From positions 1-6,943 of the forward strand of contig DASYXW010000070.1 of NCBI GenBank assembly GCA_035934405.1: a stretch of DNA of 6,943 nucleotides, written 5' to 3'. Made by a program: the position numbers and the translations under genes. Positions within the stretch are counted from its first letter, which is position 1, and each line of letters starts with the position of its first letter. The stretch is from DASYXW01 sp035934405 (GTDB lineage Bacteria > Acidobacteriota > Terriglobia > UBA7540). The notes beneath the pieces are model-generated. The model saw nothing but the letters and a program-made list of their open reading frames with translations. It searched no databases and was not told where the DNA came from. Below are positions 6,085 to 6,943 of this stretch, one piece after another.

Positions 6085-6480
6085 CTATGGACACTGTTCA
6101 TGCGGGCCCAGACACACTCCGTCAACGCAGCTTAGCCGTCCGTTTACCGTCACACATTTGCCGCCGCAACGGCATGTCCTGCCATACGGGCAACATTCGG
6201 GCACCCCTCCGCCTCCACCGCCGCCCTCCTGGCAATTGGCCAGGCAGATTAGGTTTTTCACCCAGCAGCCGAATTCGCATGCTGCAATCGATCCCGGGTT
6301 AAGAGTCAGCAGGCACAAACCCGCACAAACACCATATTGTTCCCAGCATGAATCGGTGCATGACGCTTGTGGAGCGACAATAGATGAAGCCGCCCCAATG
6401 CTCGAAGCCCCTTTCGATCCACGGTACGACTGTCTGGTTTTGTAAAGTGACGCTTCCGCGGCAAATCCTGGTAGATTCAT
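6085..6480 (-). CDS. Small conserved-leader, 16-cysteine protein 2 (131 residues), function unknown
   Basis: I do not recognise a named family. The start is ATG 6480 with AGGAG six bases upstream. The N-terminus MNLPGFAAEASLYKT matches its two neighbours. A weak counterpart of their second motif is VAPQ at 35-38. Residues 41-83 hold eight cysteines in an exact duplicated pattern: CX3C-X6-CX3C, an 11-residue loop, then CX3C-X6-CX3C, with CW at the second cysteine of both halves. The i, i+4, i+11, i+15 spacing would put the cysteines on one face of each helix, so an antiparallel hairpin with up to four disulfide rungs or a metal site is plausible. Seven glycines (86-92), written with four different codons, link to a second knot of eight cysteines (96-130). 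No signal peptide or transmembrane segment is seen. Confidence 0.78.
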   Translation of the reverse strand: MNLPGFAAEASLYKTRQSYRGSKGASSIGAASSIVAPQASCTDSCWEQYGVCAGLCLLTLNPGSIAACEFGCWVKNLICLANCQEGGGGGGGVPECCPYGRTCRCGGKCVTVNGRLSCVDGVCLGPHEQCP

Positions 6481-6486
6481 TTTCGT

Positions 6487-6491
6487 CTCCT
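6487..6491 (-). promoter_or_regulatory. Ribosome binding site AGGAG for small gene 2
   Basis: On the - strand AGGAG lies six bases before ATG 6480. It sets the start at the conserved MNLPGF leader, not at in-frame codons further upstream. Confidence 0.75.
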
Positions 6492-6523
6492 GTCGGCTGG
6501 CTGGGGCGTTGATGCTTGACGTA

Positions 6524-6550
6524 CGCAGACCCACAGGGTCTGCGCCACCC
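6524..6550. repeat. Inverted repeat unit with CCC/GGG stem variant
   Basis: A perfect 9-bp hairpin (6524-6532 with 6536-6544, loop ACA) is followed by the inverted head TGCGCCACCC. Stem bases differ from other copies, but pairing is kept. It lies 43 bases upstream of small gene 2. Confidence 0.75.
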
Positions 6551-6584
6551 GTGGGTGGCGGCGACATTGCTCCTTATGTCGCCG
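6543..6584. repeat. Head-to-head junction and GGCGACAT stem variant
   Basis: CGCCACCC (6543-6550) and GGGTGGCG (6553-6560) form an 18-base palindrome where two repeat heads of opposite orientation meet. The right-hand unit has a perfect 9-bp hairpin (6559-6567 with 6576-6584) and an 8-base loop. Its stem reads CGGCGACAT, not CGCAGACAT. Confidence 0.75.
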
Positions 6585-6602
6585 GTCCTTGAGGGCGATG
6601 GC

Positions 6603-6637
6603 GCGCATACATGAAAAGCAATGTATGCGCCACCCGC
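6603..6637. repeat. Inverted repeat unit with GCATACAT stem variant
   Basis: A perfect 10-bp hairpin (6603-6612 with 6621-6630, 8-base loop) ends in the inverted head GCGCCACCCGC. The stem has ATACAT where other copies have AGACAT, with the matching change in the other arm. It ends nine bases from the small gene 3 stop codon. Confidence 0.8.
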
Positions 6638-6646
6638 CCGCGATCC

Positions 6647-6883
6647 CTAAGTGCATGCGACACCCAAAAATTGGAGTTTTTGACAGAAAATCGGAACTCC
6701 ATCGATCACGTTACAAACCCCCCATACCCACTCGAATCGGGGAAAGCAGCGCGCACGATTAAACACGGCGCCTTGAGGAATACCCTGCGGGTGTACCCCC
6801 TGAGCTTCGCATGCGCTTCCGGCAAGCTGGTAGGGAATGGTCCTGCCCATCGAGTTTTCGGCACTAAATCCTGGCAAGGTCAT
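6647..6883 (-). CDS. Small conserved-leader, cysteine-containing protein 3 (78 residues), function unknown
   Basis: I do not recognise a named family. The start is ATG 6883 with AAGGAGG nine bases upstream. The N-terminus MTLPGFSAENSMGRT is the same leader as in the genes at 5537-5746 and 6085-6480. The second motif GVHPQGI (29-35) is shared with small protein 1, and the two copies differ mainly at third codon positions, which supports real coding. The C-terminal part has cysteines at 25, 46, 57, 67 and 77, the last four at near-regular steps of 10-11 residues. It is also rich in aromatic and hydrophobic residues (FEWVWGV, VPIF, FLGV). No signal peptide is seen. Base composition is less GC-rich than the operon. 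It could be a precursor peptide or a small disulfide-bonded protein. Confidence 0.73.
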   Translation of the reverse strand: MTLPGFSAENSMGRTIPYQLAGSACEAQGVHPQGIPQGAVFNRARCFPRFEWVWGVCNVIDGVPIFCQKLQFLGVACT

Positions 6884-6892
6884 CTTGGTTTT

Positions 6893-6899
6893 CCTCCTT
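6893..6899 (-). promoter_or_regulatory. Ribosome binding site AAGGAGG for small gene 3
   Basis: On the - strand AAGGAGG lies nine bases before ATG 6883. It is the strongest Shine-Dalgarno match in the window. Confidence 0.75.
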
Positions 6900-6918
6900 C
6901 TCAACGAAGCTGTTGTTG

Positions 6919-6943
6919 GCGGGTGGCGCAGACTCGCCGCGGC
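6919..6943. repeat. GGTGGCGCAGAC repeat head, cut by the window end
   Basis: GCGGGTGGCGCAGAC (6919-6933) is a perfect head of the repeat family. The rest of the unit runs off the window. It sits 35 bases upstream of small gene 3, so the repeat-and-gene pattern probably continues to the right. Confidence 0.7.

Noticed and set aside
6054..6302. + strand open frame with an AGGAGG six bases before ATG 6054
   Set aside because: The ATG belongs to a degenerate repeat head and the frame then runs antisense through small gene 2. It has no leader motif. The Shine-Dalgarno-like string is notable but probably fortuitous or a remnant.

Overview
The window is a GC-rich piece of a bacterial chromosome, most likely from a soil Acidobacteriota (Terriglobia-type) genome. 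That placement is an inference. It rests on the high GC content and on the dense small palindromic repeats between genes, including a degenerate 'gaagaatccc ... gggatgcttc' element at the left edge and GTAGCGC-bracketed double hairpins. No rRNA, tRNA or phylogenetic marker is present to confirm it.

Bases 1-5238 hold four genes on the + strand with short spacers (67, 70 and 35 bases), arranged like an operon. They are the N-terminal and C-terminal halves of a split transketolase (111-971 and 1039-2001), a DegT/DnrJ/EryC1/StrS-type PLP sugar aminotransferase (2072-3214), and a membrane-anchored UDP-sugar 4,6-dehydratase/epimerase of the WbpM/PglF/CapD type (3250-5238). The set fits synthesis of an amino- or diamino-deoxy sugar for a surface polysaccharide or glycoprotein. 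The transketolase could supply or rearrange sugar phosphates, the dehydratase could make a 4-keto-6-deoxy nucleotide sugar, and the aminotransferase could aminate a keto sugar. Glycosyltransferases and export genes would lie outside the window. The exact sugar cannot be read from the sequence.

The two spacers flanking the second transketolase gene each carry a 48-49 base double-hairpin element bracketed by GTAGCGC ... GCGCTAC. The same GTAGCGC string supplies the TAG stop codons of the first and fourth genes.

Bases 5239-6943 look quite different. At least a dozen copies of a palindromic, REP-like element with the head GGGTGGCGCAGAC surround three small genes on the - strand (5537-5746, 6085-6480, 6647-6883; 69, 131 and 78 residues). 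Each small gene has a good Shine-Dalgarno sequence. All three encode the same short N-terminus (M-x-x-P-G-F-x-A-E-x-S-[LM]) followed by unrelated, cysteine-containing C-terminal parts. The longest has 16 cysteines, including an exact twin CX3C-X6-CX3C module, a seven-glycine linker and a second cysteine-rich knot. Each stop codon is followed, 9-14 bases later, by a repeat head in the same relative orientation, so the genes look like repeat-bounded cassettes. I cannot attach a named family to them. The pattern of conserved leader and variable cysteine-rich core is the most interesting content of the window.
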